A stretch of DNA of 54,928 bases from Methanoregula sp. UBA64 (GCF_002502735.1 NZ_DAQC01000001.1:1-54928); one strand, 5' to 3'; positions 42,167-51,186 are shown, counted from the first letter of the stretch. Numbers and translations are program-made. Notes: generated by a model from the sequence alone, not told the origin.

Positions 42167-42871
42167 ATGAAGACGGTCGTAATCTCGCTGGGCGGCTCAA
42201 TTCTGATCCCGGAACTTGAAAAGAACCGGATCAAGGCATATCTCGCGGTCTTAAAGAAGCTCGCGGCAAAGCACCGGATTTTTGTCGTGGTCGGCGGCGG
42301 GGGAGCGGCCCGGGATTACATCGATGTTGCACGGGACCTTGGGATCGACGAGGGGACAGCAGACGAGATCGGGATCCTCGTGACAAGGCTCAATGCAACG
42401 CTGTTAATCGCCGCGCTTGGCGAGGCGGCCTATCCGAAGGTGGCGGAAAGCCATTCGGAGGCAAAGAAGTTCGCCGAGGCAAAGAAGATCGTGGTGATGG
42501 GCGGGATTACGCCGGGCCAGACCACCGATGCGGTCGCCGCCGTGCTTGCGGAACGGGTCCGGGCCGATCTCTTCGTGAACGTGACCTCGGTCGACGGGAT
42601 CTACGACCGTGACCCCAACCGGTATACCGGTGCCCGGCGCTATGACACGCTCACCCCAGCAGAACTCCTCGATATCGTCGGGAAAGGCGGCCTGGGGGCC
42701 GGCTCCCATAACGTGCTCGACATCATTGCCGCCCGGATCGTCGAACGCAGCCACATCCCGCTCGTAGTAGTAGACGGCCGGCGGCCGGCGAACCTGGCCG
42801 ATGTCCTGCTTGCCGGGAAAGGGACCTGCTCGGTTGTGAGCGACACAAAAGATACGATCCTCCCTCTCTGA
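42167..42871 (+). CDS. pyrH: UMP kinase, archaeal type
   Basis: Phosphorylates UMP to UDP. At 234 residues it is an amino-acid-kinase-fold enzyme: MKTVVISLGGSILIPEL at the N-terminus, VVGGGGAARDYIDVARDLG, and the base-binding NVTSVDGIYDRDPNRY. These match archaeal UMP kinases more than isopentenyl phosphate kinases, which would have a His in the substrate loop. Shares a promoter gap with the zinc-ribbon operon. Confidence 0.92.
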   Translation: MKTVVISLGGSILIPELEKNRIKAYLAVLKKLAAKHRIFVVVGGGGAARDYIDVARDLGIDEGTADEIGILVTRLNATLLIAALGEAAYPKVAESHSEAKKFAEAKKIVVMGGITPGQTTDAVAAVLAERVRADLFVNVTSVDGIYDRDPNRYTGARRYDTLTPAELLDIVGKGGLGAGSHNVLDIIAARIVERSHIPLVVVDGRRPANLADVLLAGKGTCSVVSDTKDTILPL

Positions 42872-42928
42872 CGTGAGGGGAGGTAACGGCAGGTATTTTT
42901 AGCGGCCGACAACAATACTGTAAGGCGC

Positions 42929-43003
42929 GGGGTAGTAGGGTAGCCTGGTCCATCCTAGAGCGTTTGGGACGCTTTGACGGCGGTTCGAATCCGCCCTACC
43001 CCA
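42929..43003 (+). tRNA. tRNA-Pro (anticodon UGG)
   Basis: A 75-base gene: acceptor GGGGTAG/CTACCCC, anticodon stem GAGCG/CGCTT around TTTGGGA (anticodon TGG), T arm GGCGG-TTCGAAT-CCGCC, discriminator A. CCA is not encoded in full. A TATTTTT about 30 bases upstream may be its promoter. It lies 7 bases before nth. Confidence 0.96.
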
Positions 43004-43010
43004 TACGGAC

Positions 43011-43655
43011 ATGAAAAAACAGGACGCCCTTCGGATTTACTCTCTTTTAGTAAAACAGTATCCGCACGCCCGTGAATCGCCGACCACCGTCTGCCGGGGC
43101 ACCCCGTTTGAGGTGCTTGTCCTAACGATTCTCTCTGCCCAGACCACCGACAAGGCGGTCCTGATGGTAAAAGACCCCCTTTTTGCAGCCTACCCGACAC
43201 CGGCGGCCCTTGCCCGGGCAGAGATCGCGGATGTGGAACCGATCATCCACCGGCTCGGGTTTTACCATGCAAAGGCAAAGCACATCGTCGCCGCTGCACA
43301 GGCATTGATCGACCGTTTTGGCGGAAAGGTTCCCCGCACCATGGATGACCTGCTCACGATCCCCGGGGTCGGCAGGAAGACGGCAAACATCGTGATGTAT
43401 CACGGTTTCGGGCAGAATACCGGGATTGCCGTGGACACCCACGTGCGCCGTCTGGCACAGAGGATCGGGTTCTCGGACACGGACGATGTAAAAAAGATCG
43501 AACAGGATCTCATGGCGCTCTTCCCGAAGAAGGAATGGGGCGATCTCACCGATGTCTTCATTGCCCACGGGCGGGCGACCTGCGATGCGAGAAAACCTCT
43601 CTGTGAAACCTGCGTGATCCGGCAGCACTGCCGGTACTACCACGGCCTGCACTGA
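43011..43655 (+). CDS. nth: Endonuclease III (DNA glycosylase/AP lyase)
   Basis: Removes oxidised pyrimidines and nicks abasic DNA. A 214-residue protein with the helix-hairpin-helix IPGVGRKTANIVMYHGFG (catalytic Lys in GRKTA), the catalytic Asp in AVDTHVRRLA and the C-terminal [4Fe-4S] site C-x6-C-x2-C-x5-C (CDARKPLCETCVIRQHC). It directly follows tRNA-Pro. Confidence 0.97.
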   Translation: MKKQDALRIYSLLVKQYPHARESPTTVCRGTPFEVLVLTILSAQTTDKAVLMVKDPLFAAYPTPAALARAEIADVEPIIHRLGFYHAKAKHIVAAAQALIDRFGGKVPRTMDDLLTIPGVGRKTANIVMYHGFGQNTGIAVDTHVRRLAQRIGFSDTDDVKKIEQDLMALFPKKEWGDLTDVFIAHGRATCDARKPLCETCVIRQHCRYYHGLH

Positions 43656-43675
43656 CCCTCAAAAGCTCACAGCGC

Positions 43676-43715
43676 TTTTTTTAAAGAACTGCACGGGGCA
43701 CTACATTAAAAAAAA
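43676..43715. terminator. Opposed T-run and A-run between convergent genes
   Basis: Seven T at 43676-43682 for nth transcripts and eight A at 43708-43715 (T8 on the minus strand) for pit transcripts. The arrangement suits termination from both sides. Confidence 0.45.
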
Positions 43716-43720
43716 GGCGG

Positions 43721-44752
43721 TTATGCCCCGACAAAGATGCGGATCACCGCAAACGCGGCATACCCGATCAGGGCGCTCACCGGGATCGTCAGGATCCAGG
43801 CAAACATGATGCTCCGGGCCATTCCCCATTTTACCGTACTCGACCCCATCGTGGTACCGACACCCATAATGGACGAACAGATCACGTGCGTTGTGCTGAC
43901 CGGGATCCCGGCCGCAGATGCACCAAGGATCGTTGCCGCACCCGCGGTCTCTGCTGCAAACCCGTGGACCGGGCGAAGTTTGGTGATCTTGTATCCCATG
44001 GTCTTTACGATCCGCCATCCCCCGGCAAGGGTGCCGAGGGCAATGGTCGTGTAACAGACCATGATCAGCCAGAACGGTACCGGAAGCGAGGTCGTGCTCG
44101 CGGTTGCACCGAAATACCCGATGGAAAAGAGGAGGGGGAGGATGATACCCATCGTTTTCTGGGCATCGTTTGTCCCGTGGCTGAAACTGTATGCTGCCGC
44201 AGAACAGAGCTGGAGTCGTTTGAAGTAGCTTTCCGCGGTAGGCCGGTTCGAGCCCCGGGTGATCCAGAGGATCGCCGCCATAAAGAGGAACCCGCAGGCA
44301 AGGCCGATCAGCGGCGAGAGCACCATAAAGAGGGCAACCTTTCCCACGGTCGACCATTTGATTGCAGCAAGCCCGGCAGCGGAGATGCCGGCCCCGGTAA
44401 GACCGCCGATCAGGGCATGGGACGAGGAAGTGGGCAGGCCAAAAAACCAGGTGATAAGGTTCCAGCTGATGGCGCCGGTCAGCGCCCCGAGGATGATATA
44501 GGGAATGACCAAGGTCGAAACAATGTTGAGCTGGACGATGCTGCTGATCGTATCTGCCACCGCCACCCCGAAACCGAATGCGGCAAGGAAGTTGAAACAC
44601 GCGGCGAAGATCACGGCGTTCCTGGGAGAGAGAACCTTGGTGGAGACCACGGTCGAGATCGAGTTTGCCGAGTCGTGGAAACCGTTGGTGAAATCGAAGA
44701 TCAGGGCGACGATGATGATCGCGATAATCAGGATCAGGGGGGCTTCTATCAC
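43721..44752 (-). CDS. pitA: Inorganic phosphate transporter, PiT family (copy 1)
   Basis: A 343-residue cation-coupled phosphate permease. The two PiT signatures are present: FDFTNGFHDSANSISTVVST in the N-terminal half and SHGTNDAQKTMGIILPLL in the second half, plus GLPTSSSHALIGGLTGAG. About ten membrane helices. It is the last gene of a four-gene minus-strand run with its DUF47 partner 39 bases upstream. It is more compact than copy 2 (397 residues). Confidence 0.95.
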   Translation of the reverse strand: MIEAPLILIIAIIIVALIFDFTNGFHDSANSISTVVSTKVLSPRNAVIFAACFNFLAAFGFGVAVADTISSIVQLNIVSTLVIPYIILGALTGAISWNLITWFFGLPTSSSHALIGGLTGAGISAAGLAAIKWSTVGKVALFMVLSPLIGLACGFLFMAAILWITRGSNRPTAESYFKRLQLCSAAAYSFSHGTNDAQKTMGIILPLLFSIGYFGATASTTSLPVPFWLIMVCYTTIALGTLAGGWRIVKTMGYKITKLRPVHGFAAETAGAATILGASAAGIPVSTTHVICSSIMGVGTTMGSSTVKWGMARSIMFAWILTIPVSALIGYAAFAVIRIFVGA

Positions 44753-44791
44753 GGGATCTCACCGCCGGACCGCTTGTTCATGTCAGTACCC

Positions 44792-45421
44792 TCACGAGTG
44801 CCGGATCGCAATGTCCGAGAGCACATTCGCTACATCTTCGCAGTAGTCGGTCGCTGTTTCAAGGTTCTCGTAGATATCCTTGTACTTGATGATCGCCACG
44901 GCATCGTTTGTCTTGAAAAGGTCGGTTACTGCATGGGCAAGCACATCGTCGGCAAGGTTTTCGAGTCGGTTCACCTCAATGCAGCGCTCCTCGATATACC
45001 GGGGGTCCTTGATCGAGCGGATGCCTTTTACCGCCCCTTCGATCTCGACGGTTGAGAGGTGGATGAGCTTTGCCAGTTCGATCATGTGCGAGTCGGTGCT
45101 CTCGATCCCGTAGTAATACATCTTCTCTGCCGAACTGTCGATATTGTCCATCACGTCGTCGAGAGCCGATGCGAGTCGTGAGATCTCTTCCGGATCGAGG
45201 GGGGTAATAAACGTCCTGTTGAGCTGCTCGTAGATCCCGTGGGTGATCTGGTCGCCCTGGTGCTCCAGGAGTTCGATGGCGTGCCGTTTCTCCTTGACGT
45301 TGGTGAAATCCTCGCTCAATCCTATGAGCTGGTAGGCGGCTTCGCGCACGGTTGCCGCCTGGCGTTCGAACATCTCAAAAAAGATCTTGTCCTGCGGTAT
45401 CAGTAATTCCCGGAGCCCCAT
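44792..45421 (-). CDS. DUF47/PhoU-like regulator (copy 1)
   Basis: A 209-residue helical PhoU-like protein that, in bacteria and archaea, accompanies PiT transporters and modulates them. Elements include the RHAIELLEHQGDQITHGIYEQLN metal-binding helix and ALDDVMDNIDSSAEKMYYYGI. It precedes pitA copy 1 in the operon. Confidence 0.93.
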   Translation of the reverse strand: MGLRELLIPQDKIFFEMFERQAATVREAAYQLIGLSEDFTNVKEKRHAIELLEHQGDQITHGIYEQLNRTFITPLDPEEISRLASALDDVMDNIDSSAEKMYYYGIESTDSHMIELAKLIHLSTVEIEGAVKGIRSIKDPRYIEERCIEVNRLENLADDVLAHAVTDLFKTNDAVAIIKYKDIYENLETATDYCEDVANVLSDIAIRHS

Positions 45422-45480
45422 ATGCTAAAACCTACTCTTCATCAGCGCAGAAAGACTAAAAATATACCGAAAGATCGTGC

Positions 45481-46674
45481 CTACGGGATAAGGGTGCCGA
45501 CAAGCAGGAAGAGCATGTAGCCCGCCCACGCGCATATGGCTGCAAGCGGGATCGTGACCACCCACGCCGTCATCATCTCCCGCACAACCTTCCACTGGAC
45601 CGCATTTTTTCCCCGGGTTACTCCGACACCGACAATTGCCCCGCTTATCACGTTGTTCGACGAGACCGGGATGCCGTGCGTCGTGACAAGGGCAAGCGTC
45701 ATGCTGCCGGCAGTTCCCGCACAGAACCCCTGGTAGGGCCGGATCTTCGTGATCCCTTTTGCCATCCGGTCCACGATCTTCCACCCGCCAAAACAGGTGC
45801 CAATCCCGATGGCAGCGACAGAGGAGAGGAGAACCCAGGAAGGTACGGTAAATGTGGATAGGATCCCGGCAGAGACGAGAAGTGCGACGATCACACCGAC
45901 GGCGTGCATCCCGTCGTTTGCACCATGGCCTGCGGCCTGGAAGCAGCACGCAACGATCTGGAGCGGGGAAAAGATCCGGTTCATCCGGTCCTGGCGGGAA
46001 TTCCGGAACAGGTGCGAGACCAGTATATCGAAGAGGAACGATGCCGTTGCGCCAAGAACCGGCGAGATAAAGATGAAAAGGACGACCGCAAGGAGGCCGG
46101 TGATCTTCAGCATGCCAAAAAGGATGAGGAGGGGGATTGCCAGGGCTCCGCCGCAGATGGCGCCGATAATGGCTGCCAGCCGCATGTCCCCCTGGAACGT
46201 GGCGGCAATTGCACCTACCACAATCGCTCCCACAGCAGCCCCGGCCAGTGCCCAGGCAAACGTATCGAGGATAATTCCCGCATCCGGCCAGATCACCGCC
46301 CCGATCCCGAACGCGGCAATGCCCGCCCCGATGAGCCCGCCGATGAGGGCATGGCTGCTTGAGACGGGAAGGCCGAGCCGGGTTGCAAGGAACACCAGTG
46401 TCGTAGAGGACAGCATCGCCACGATGAGGGTCTGGGGGGTGAGCGCCCCCGGAGTTACGATTGCTGTCCCGATGGTCGCTGCAACGGCCGTGGTGAAGAT
46501 AAACGGGCCGATCATGTTACAGAACCCGGTCAGGAGGACGGCTTTGAACGGGGAGAGCGCCCGGGTTGCTACTACCGTGGCGATCCCCTGCGCAGCATCG
46601 GCCATGCCGTTCAGGAAGTTGAGGACGAGCGCCAGTGCGATACCGAATACGATAAGAGGCTCGATACCGGTCAT
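45481..46674 (-). CDS. Inorganic phosphate transporter, PiT family (copy 2)
   Basis: A 397-residue PiT homologue: LNFLNGMADAAQGIATVVATRAL replaces the canonical GFHDSAN motif of copy 1, and HGANDGMHAVGVIVALL replaces SHGTNDAQ. The two repeats GLPVSSSHALIGGLIGAG and GIPVSSNNVISGA are preserved. These changes at positions known to matter for ion and phosphate binding suggest different affinity or substrate. It overlaps its DUF47 partner by 4 bases. Confidence 0.93.
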   Translation of the reverse strand: MTGIEPLIVFGIALALVLNFLNGMADAAQGIATVVATRALSPFKAVLLTGFCNMIGPFIFTTAVAATIGTAIVTPGALTPQTLIVAMLSSTTLVFLATRLGLPVSSSHALIGGLIGAGIAAFGIGAVIWPDAGIILDTFAWALAGAAVGAIVVGAIAATFQGDMRLAAIIGAICGGALAIPLLILFGMLKITGLLAVVLFIFISPVLGATASFLFDILVSHLFRNSRQDRMNRIFSPLQIVACCFQAAGHGANDGMHAVGVIVALLVSAGILSTFTVPSWVLLSSVAAIGIGTCFGGWKIVDRMAKGITKIRPYQGFCAGTAGSMTLALVTTHGIPVSSNNVISGAIVGVGVTRGKNAVQWKVVREMMTAWVVTIPLAAICAWAGYMLFLLVGTLIP

Positions 46675-47300
46675 GTATGACTCATCGAGATATCAGAGAG
46701 TGCATGCCCGACATCGTTGCATTTCTCCATCACCTTTGCAAGGCTCTCGTAGATATCCTTGAGCTTGATGATCATGAGGAGATCCTTGGTCTTGAAGATC
46801 TCAAGAATGGCACGGGAGAGCAGCTCGCTTGACAGGTTATACAGCCTGCTGATCTCAAGGATATGGCTGTGGACTTCCTGGGGTTTTGTTAAGTCTGCAA
46901 GGGCATCCACCGCCTCAACGATCTCGTTACTGGTCATCAGGATGAGGTACGAGTATTCCTTGAGCACGTCGCTCGACCGGGTGAGTTCATAGGTAGCCAG
47001 CTGGTGGGCCACCCAGTCGAGCTTGTCGAGGACATCGTCGAGAGCCGGGGCAAGGCGGGCGATCTCATCGGGTTCGAGCGGCGTGATCAGCGACTCGTTG
47101 AGCCGCTCGTAGATATGCCTCGTTACTTCGTCCCCGAGATGTTCGATCTGGCGGATCTTATGGGCTTTTTCGATCCCTTCCGGGAGCTCGTGGGTGATCT
47201 CGTTTAAGGTTGCCGAAGCCTCGTTGATCTTCTGGGCCATATCCTTAAAGAGGGCAAAAAAGATCTGGTCTTCGGGAAGGATCAGGTCGCGGATGCGCAT
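46671..47300 (-). CDS. DUF47/PhoU-like regulator (copy 2)
   Basis: A 209-residue paralogue of the copy at 44792, with RQIEHLGDEVTRHIYERLNESLITPLEPDEIARLAPALDDVLDKLD. The two share length and layout but many residues differ, so the duplication is old. The ATG at 47300 is preceded by AGGAGA, and a strong TATA lies about 34 bases upstream; the gene starts the four-gene phosphate operon. Confidence 0.93.
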   Translation of the reverse strand: MRIRDLILPEDQIFFALFKDMAQKINEASATLNEITHELPEGIEKAHKIRQIEHLGDEVTRHIYERLNESLITPLEPDEIARLAPALDDVLDKLDWVAHQLATYELTRSSDVLKEYSYLILMTSNEIVEAVDALADLTKPQEVHSHILEISRLYNLSSELLSRAILEIFKTKDLLMIIKLKDIYESLAKVMEKCNDVGHALSDISMSHT

Positions 47301-47328
47301 GGTCTCCTGACATACCGTTTGCCGGGAA

Positions 47329-47338
47329 GTATAAAAAG
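47329..47338 (-). promoter_or_regulatory. TATA box of the phosphate transporter operon
   Basis: CTTTTTATAC (minus strand) between tRNA-Ala and the first DUF47 gene. The predicted start near 47307 leaves a few bases before the AGGAGA ribosome site. Confidence 0.6.
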
Positions 47339-47361
47339 GTGATTAAAAACGGATCAGAAAA

Positions 47362-47434
47362 ATGGACCGGGCGGGAATTGAACCCGCGGCCTCTTCCATG
47401 CCAAGGAAGCGATCTACCACTGATCTACCGGCCC
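47362..47434 (-). tRNA. tRNA-Ala (anticodon GGC)
   Basis: A 73-base gene with acceptor GGGCCGG/CCGGTCC (one G-U), anticodon stem CTTCC/GGAAG around TTGGCAT (anticodon GGC), T arm GCGGG-TTCAATT-CCCGC and discriminator A. CCA is not encoded. It lies between pncB and the phosphate operon. Confidence 0.95.
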
Positions 47435-47522
47435 GCTCTAACAGTGTAGAACGGCATAGGTTAAAAGAATTGGGGGAAAGACCGGCAAAAAACAGGGGGT
47501 GGCAATGGAACGGTGCGACCCG

Positions 47523-48725
47523 TTACTCCGGGGATTTTGCCCCGGCTTTTCCTTTCGCACCGTTCTTTCTCTCTTTTTTTGCGGTTGCGTCCGGATTCGC
47601 TGCCTCTTCGGCAACATGCCGGATCCAGGCAAGCACCCGTCCCCGCGCCGTCGGTATTTCGGACTGTTGCACGATCTTCCCGTTCTCGATGTACCGGACG
47701 ATTAAGGGCGTGGCATTTGCCGGGGCGGCCTGCCCGGCCGGCAGGGTGCGGTGCTTTCCGCAGACCAGCTCCCAGACCTGTTTTATCCCGCTCTTTTTTC
47801 CCCGCTTTGCCTTTGGCACTCCTTCGATCTCCACAATATCCATGGCAAAGTCGACCACGGGAGCATTCGCAATAGCGCCTCCGATCCCAAACGCATCCAC
47901 GCAGTCCCGGTAGGCAATCACATCGTCTCTGGTGACCCCTCCCGAGAGGAAGATCTGCACCCGGGAATAGCCGTGCGAATCGAGCTCCCAGCGGACTTCG
48001 TCGATGATCGCCCGCATGTTCCCGCGCCGGGACCGGGGCGTATCGAGCCGGACCGCGGTCGCCCCGCACTCCGCTGCATGGAGCGATTCCGCTTTCTCGT
48101 CGCAGTAGGTATCGCAGAGCATGATCCGGGGCACGGCCTTCGGGGCGTCCCGGTCAAAGGCCCGCCATGCCTCTTCGGGGTTCTTAAAACACATCACCAT
48201 TGCATGCGGCATGGTGCCGACAACGGGCATACCCGGGGGGGCGCAGGTGTTCGAGACCCCGTCCGCACCCCCGATCCAGGCCGCCCGTTCGATCATCATC
48301 GCAATGGAGGGGTGCTGGCGGCGGGAACCAAAGGAGTACACCGGCTTTCCTTTTGTCTCGCACATGATATGGGCGGTTGCCGATGCGATCCCTGAGGCGT
48401 GGCAGAGGAAACCGAGAATGGCGGTCTCGTACCGGCAGAAGTCCCGGTAGCGCCCGGTGATCCGGACCACCGGTTCGCCGGCAAAAAAGAGCGTGCCCTC
48501 CTTCAGGGCATCGACCGTTACCGGCACCCCTTCGAGGAGCGCGAGCACATCGGCAAGGCCGCAGAAGATACCCCAGGTATCGGGAAGAGCAGCAGCGGTT
48601 ACTTCCATCGAGACCAGCGGGTTGATCCCCTCCTTTTTGAGGATCTCCTCGGTCCGGACAAAGTAGATATCCGTGCATTCCCCAGACTTGATCTTCGCGT
48701 CGCTCACCGTGTCGAAAAGGCCCAT
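47523..48725 (-). CDS. pncB: Nicotinate phosphoribosyltransferase
   Basis: Couples nicotinate to PRPP, giving nicotinate mononucleotide for NAD salvage. A 400-residue protein with GLFDTVSDAKIKSGECTDIYFVRTEEIL at the start, the core FGSRRQHPSIAMMIERAAWIGGADGVSNT and the phosphate-binding IFLSGGVTRDDVIAY. The last ~50 residues are Lys/Ala-rich and beyond the usual domain. It stands alone. Confidence 0.94.
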   Translation of the reverse strand: MGLFDTVSDAKIKSGECTDIYFVRTEEILKKEGINPLVSMEVTAAALPDTWGIFCGLADVLALLEGVPVTVDALKEGTLFFAGEPVVRITGRYRDFCRYETAILGFLCHASGIASATAHIMCETKGKPVYSFGSRRQHPSIAMMIERAAWIGGADGVSNTCAPPGMPVVGTMPHAMVMCFKNPEEAWRAFDRDAPKAVPRIMLCDTYCDEKAESLHAAECGATAVRLDTPRSRRGNMRAIIDEVRWELDSHGYSRVQIFLSGGVTRDDVIAYRDCVDAFGIGGAIANAPVVDFAMDIVEIEGVPKAKRGKKSGIKQVWELVCGKHRTLPAGQAAPANATPLIVRYIENGKIVQQSEIPTARGRVLAWIRHVAEEAANPDATAKKERKNGAKGKAGAKSPE

Positions 48726-48890
48726 ACGCAGTTATTGGGATACCGGAAAATTTACGTCTGCTGGTCGCACCCCCCCTGTGATTCGCTAGGTATTAGTTCC
48801 GGGGCAACCTACCCTTGACAGAAGGTCTTCATGGAGAAACAACGTGCAAACGGCAGCCCCGCTTTTTCCGGGCAGAGGGGGCGTGCCTGA

Positions 48891-49562
48891 ATGCTTGGCA
48901 TCATCGGCGGGACAAGCCTGCTCTTCTCTACCTTACCGGAACTAAAAAAGGAGACGGTTGCAACCCCGTTTGGCAGCGCCGAGATCCTCAACGGGGAGAT
49001 CGTGATGCTGATGCGCCACCAGTTCGGCAGGCCGCCGCACCGGATCAATTACCGGGCAAACCTTGCCGCCCTTGCACTGGCCGGGGTGGACCGGATCGTT
49101 GCGTTCGGGTCGTCGGGGTCGCTTAAAGCAGCGATCCCGCCGGGCACCGTCCTGATCCCGACCGATTATATGAGCGTGACCGACATTCCCTCGATCCATG
49201 ATCATAAGATCGAGCATGTGATGCCGGAGCTCCCCCGGGCATTTGCCGAAGAGCTTTCGCGGACGGTCCCCGAAGCCCGGCTCGGCGGGGTCTATGTCCA
49301 GACCCGGGGGCCCCGGATCGAGACCGTTGCTGAGGTTGCGGCGCTCGCCAAGGTTGCCGATGTGGTCGGCATGACGGTTGCCTCGGAGGCAACGCTTGCC
49401 TGCGAACTCAAAATGGACTTTGCCGCGCTCTGCACGATCGATAACTATGCAAACGGTCTGGGGAAGGATGTGCTCAGCTTCGACCACATCCTCTCCACTG
49501 CAAAGGAGAACTGCCAAAGGACCGAAGAGACCCTGGGCGCGATCATAGAAAAGATGGGATGA
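48891..49562 (+). CDS. S-methyl-5'-thioinosine / 6-oxopurine nucleoside phosphorylase
   Basis: A 223-residue MTAP/PNP-family enzyme (MLGIIGGTSL; HRINYRANLAALALAGVDRIVAFGSSGSLK; YVQTRGPRIETVAEVAAL; DVVGMTVASEATLACEL). In Methanocaldococcus the homologous enzyme cleaves methylthioinosine after DadD deaminates methylthioadenosine. The DadD-type gene follows 13 bases downstream here, which supports that route. Adjacent bases 48726-48890 contain no other gene. Confidence 0.9.
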   Translation: MLGIIGGTSLLFSTLPELKKETVATPFGSAEILNGEIVMLMRHQFGRPPHRINYRANLAALALAGVDRIVAFGSSGSLKAAIPPGTVLIPTDYMSVTDIPSIHDHKIEHVMPELPRAFAEELSRTVPEARLGGVYVQTRGPRIETVAEVAALAKVADVVGMTVASEATLACELKMDFAALCTIDNYANGLGKDVLSFDHILSTAKENCQRTEETLGAIIEKMG

Positions 49563-49575
49563 ATGAGGAGTTGCC

Positions 49576-50907
49576 ATGACGGAACAGAATCACCAGACTA
49601 CTGATATATTCGGGAAAAAGAAGTCCGTGCTCATTACCAATGTTGTCGCGGAGAAAACGCCGGTCGACATTTTTATCGATGCATCCGAGACCATCACCGA
49701 TATCGGCCACGATATCCGCAAGCGCCACCGGGGCGAGGCGGAGTTTATTATTGACGGCGACGGGGCGCTTGCGCTTCCCGGCCTTGCAAACACCCACACC
49801 CATGCGGCAATGTCCCTTTTACGGGGCTATGCGGACGACATGATCCTGCAGGACTGGCTTGCCACCAAGATCTGGCCGCTTGAGGCCCATCTTACGGCAG
49901 ACGACGTGTACTGGGGCACGAAACTTGCCTGCCTCGAGATGATCCGGACCGGGACGACTGCCTTTAACGATATGTACTTCTTCATGGAGTCCGCGGCAAA
50001 GGCCGTGGACGAGAGCGGGATCCGGGCCCTGCTCTGTTACGGGTTCATCGATCTCGGCGATGCCGCAAAGCGGGAGCACGAGTGCAAAGCGACCGAGGCG
50101 CTGGTCTCCCATATCAAAGGGTTGAAGAACCCGCGGATCCGGGCCGCTGCCGGGCCGCACGCTCCTTACACGGTCTCACCCGAGGGCCTGAAATGGTGTG
50201 CGGAGTTTGCAAAAGAGCAGGAGATTCCCCTCCACATCCACCTTTCCGAGACGGAAAAAGAGGTAAACGACTGCGTTGCGCAGCACGGGAAACGCCCTGC
50301 CGCCCTGCTCGATTCATGCGGGGCGCTCACGCCAAAGACCATTGCAGCCCACGGCTGCTGGCTGGATGACGGCGAATGTGCGCTGCTCGGGAAACGCGGG
50401 GTCTCGGTCTCCCACAACCCGGCAAGCAACATGAAGCTTGCCACCCACCGGGCGCTCCCGTACCAGAAGCTGGTTGCGGCAGGGGCAAACGTCTGCCTCG
50501 GGACTGACGGCTGCGCCTCGAACAACAACCTTGACATGTTCGAGGAGATGAAGATCGCTGCCCTGCTCCAGAAGTTCTTCTGGAACGACCCGACCGTGCT
50601 CCCGGCACCGGCGGCTCTTGCAATGGCCACCACCAACGGGGCAAAGGCACTGGGCTTTGGCACCGGGACCCTTGTCGCAGGCGCACCTGCCGACCTTATC
50701 CTTGTCCCGACCCGCACGGCCTGCAACACGCCCCTCCACAATGCGGCATCGAATCTGGTGTACGCATGCAGCGGGGCTGCGGTGGAGACCACGATCTGCG
50801 CCGGGCGCGTCCTGATGCTCGACCGCGAGATCCCGGGCGAGCACGAAGTCCTTGCCGGTGCAGCGGATGCCGCAAAGAACCTGGTGAAACGGGCACAGAC
50901 TGCCTGA
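49576..50907 (+). CDS. dadD: 5'-Deoxyadenosine deaminase (DadD family)
   Basis: A 443-residue amidohydrolase that deaminates 5'-deoxyadenosine, SAH and methylthioadenosine. The metal centre is THTHAAM near residue 75, then HIHLSETEKEV, HGCWLDD and LGTDGCASNNNLDMFEEM. In methanogens this enzyme handles the 5'-deoxyadenosine made by radical SAM proteins such as the Tes and AmrS enzymes in this window. The ATG has GAGGAG seven bases upstream. It forms an operon with the phosphorylase before it. Confidence 0.92.
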   Translation: MTEQNHQTTDIFGKKKSVLITNVVAEKTPVDIFIDASETITDIGHDIRKRHRGEAEFIIDGDGALALPGLANTHTHAAMSLLRGYADDMILQDWLATKIWPLEAHLTADDVYWGTKLACLEMIRTGTTAFNDMYFFMESAAKAVDESGIRALLCYGFIDLGDAAKREHECKATEALVSHIKGLKNPRIRAAAGPHAPYTVSPEGLKWCAEFAKEQEIPLHIHLSETEKEVNDCVAQHGKRPAALLDSCGALTPKTIAAHGCWLDDGECALLGKRGVSVSHNPASNMKLATHRALPYQKLVAAGANVCLGTDGCASNNNLDMFEEMKIAALLQKFFWNDPTVLPAPAALAMATTNGAKALGFGTGTLVAGAPADLILVPTRTACNTPLHNAASNLVYACSGAAVETTICAGRVLMLDREIPGEHEVLAGAADAAKNLVKRAQTA

Positions 50908-50918
50908 TCCTTTTTTTC

Positions 50919-51131
50919 ATGAAAGCCGTTATCGAGCGCATCGGGGATCCCACCGCGGTGCTTGTGCTTCCCGACCGGGATTTTCTCCGGTTCAACATAC
51001 CGTCAGTCCTTCTTCCGGAAGGGTGCAGCGAAGGCGATATCATCACGGTCTCGCTCGCACCCGATCATGAGGCGACCCGCGAGGCCCAGGATCGTGTCGC
51101 CCGGCTCATCAACGGCCTGATGGATCAGTAA
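50919..51131 (+). CDS. DUF3006 family small protein
   Basis: A 70-residue protein of the DUF3006 type: MKAVIERIGDPTAVLVLPD, the FNIPSVLLPEGCSEGDII segment and a helix near the C-terminus. The family is a small beta-barrel of unknown function. The ATG at 50919 comes directly after a T7-C run, with no ribosome site, 11 bases after dadD. Confidence 0.82.
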   Translation: MKAVIERIGDPTAVLVLPDRDFLRFNIPSVLLPEGCSEGDIITVSLAPDHEATREAQDRVARLINGLMDQ

Positions 51132-51186
51132 TCCCCCGGATCATATCCGACATATCTTTACCCTATCCCGGGCAAACTTTTGCACT

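Noticed and set aside
47362..47913. Open frame beginning MDRAGIEPAASSM on the + strand
   Set aside because: Its N-terminus is the antisense translation of tRNA-Ala, a well-known annotation artefact, and the remainder is antisense to pncB.
50985..50998. GGTTCAACATACC, similar to the shared promoter element
   Set aside because: It lies inside the DUF3006 coding sequence without a promoter nearby and lacks the ACC-N4 partner half; taken as chance.
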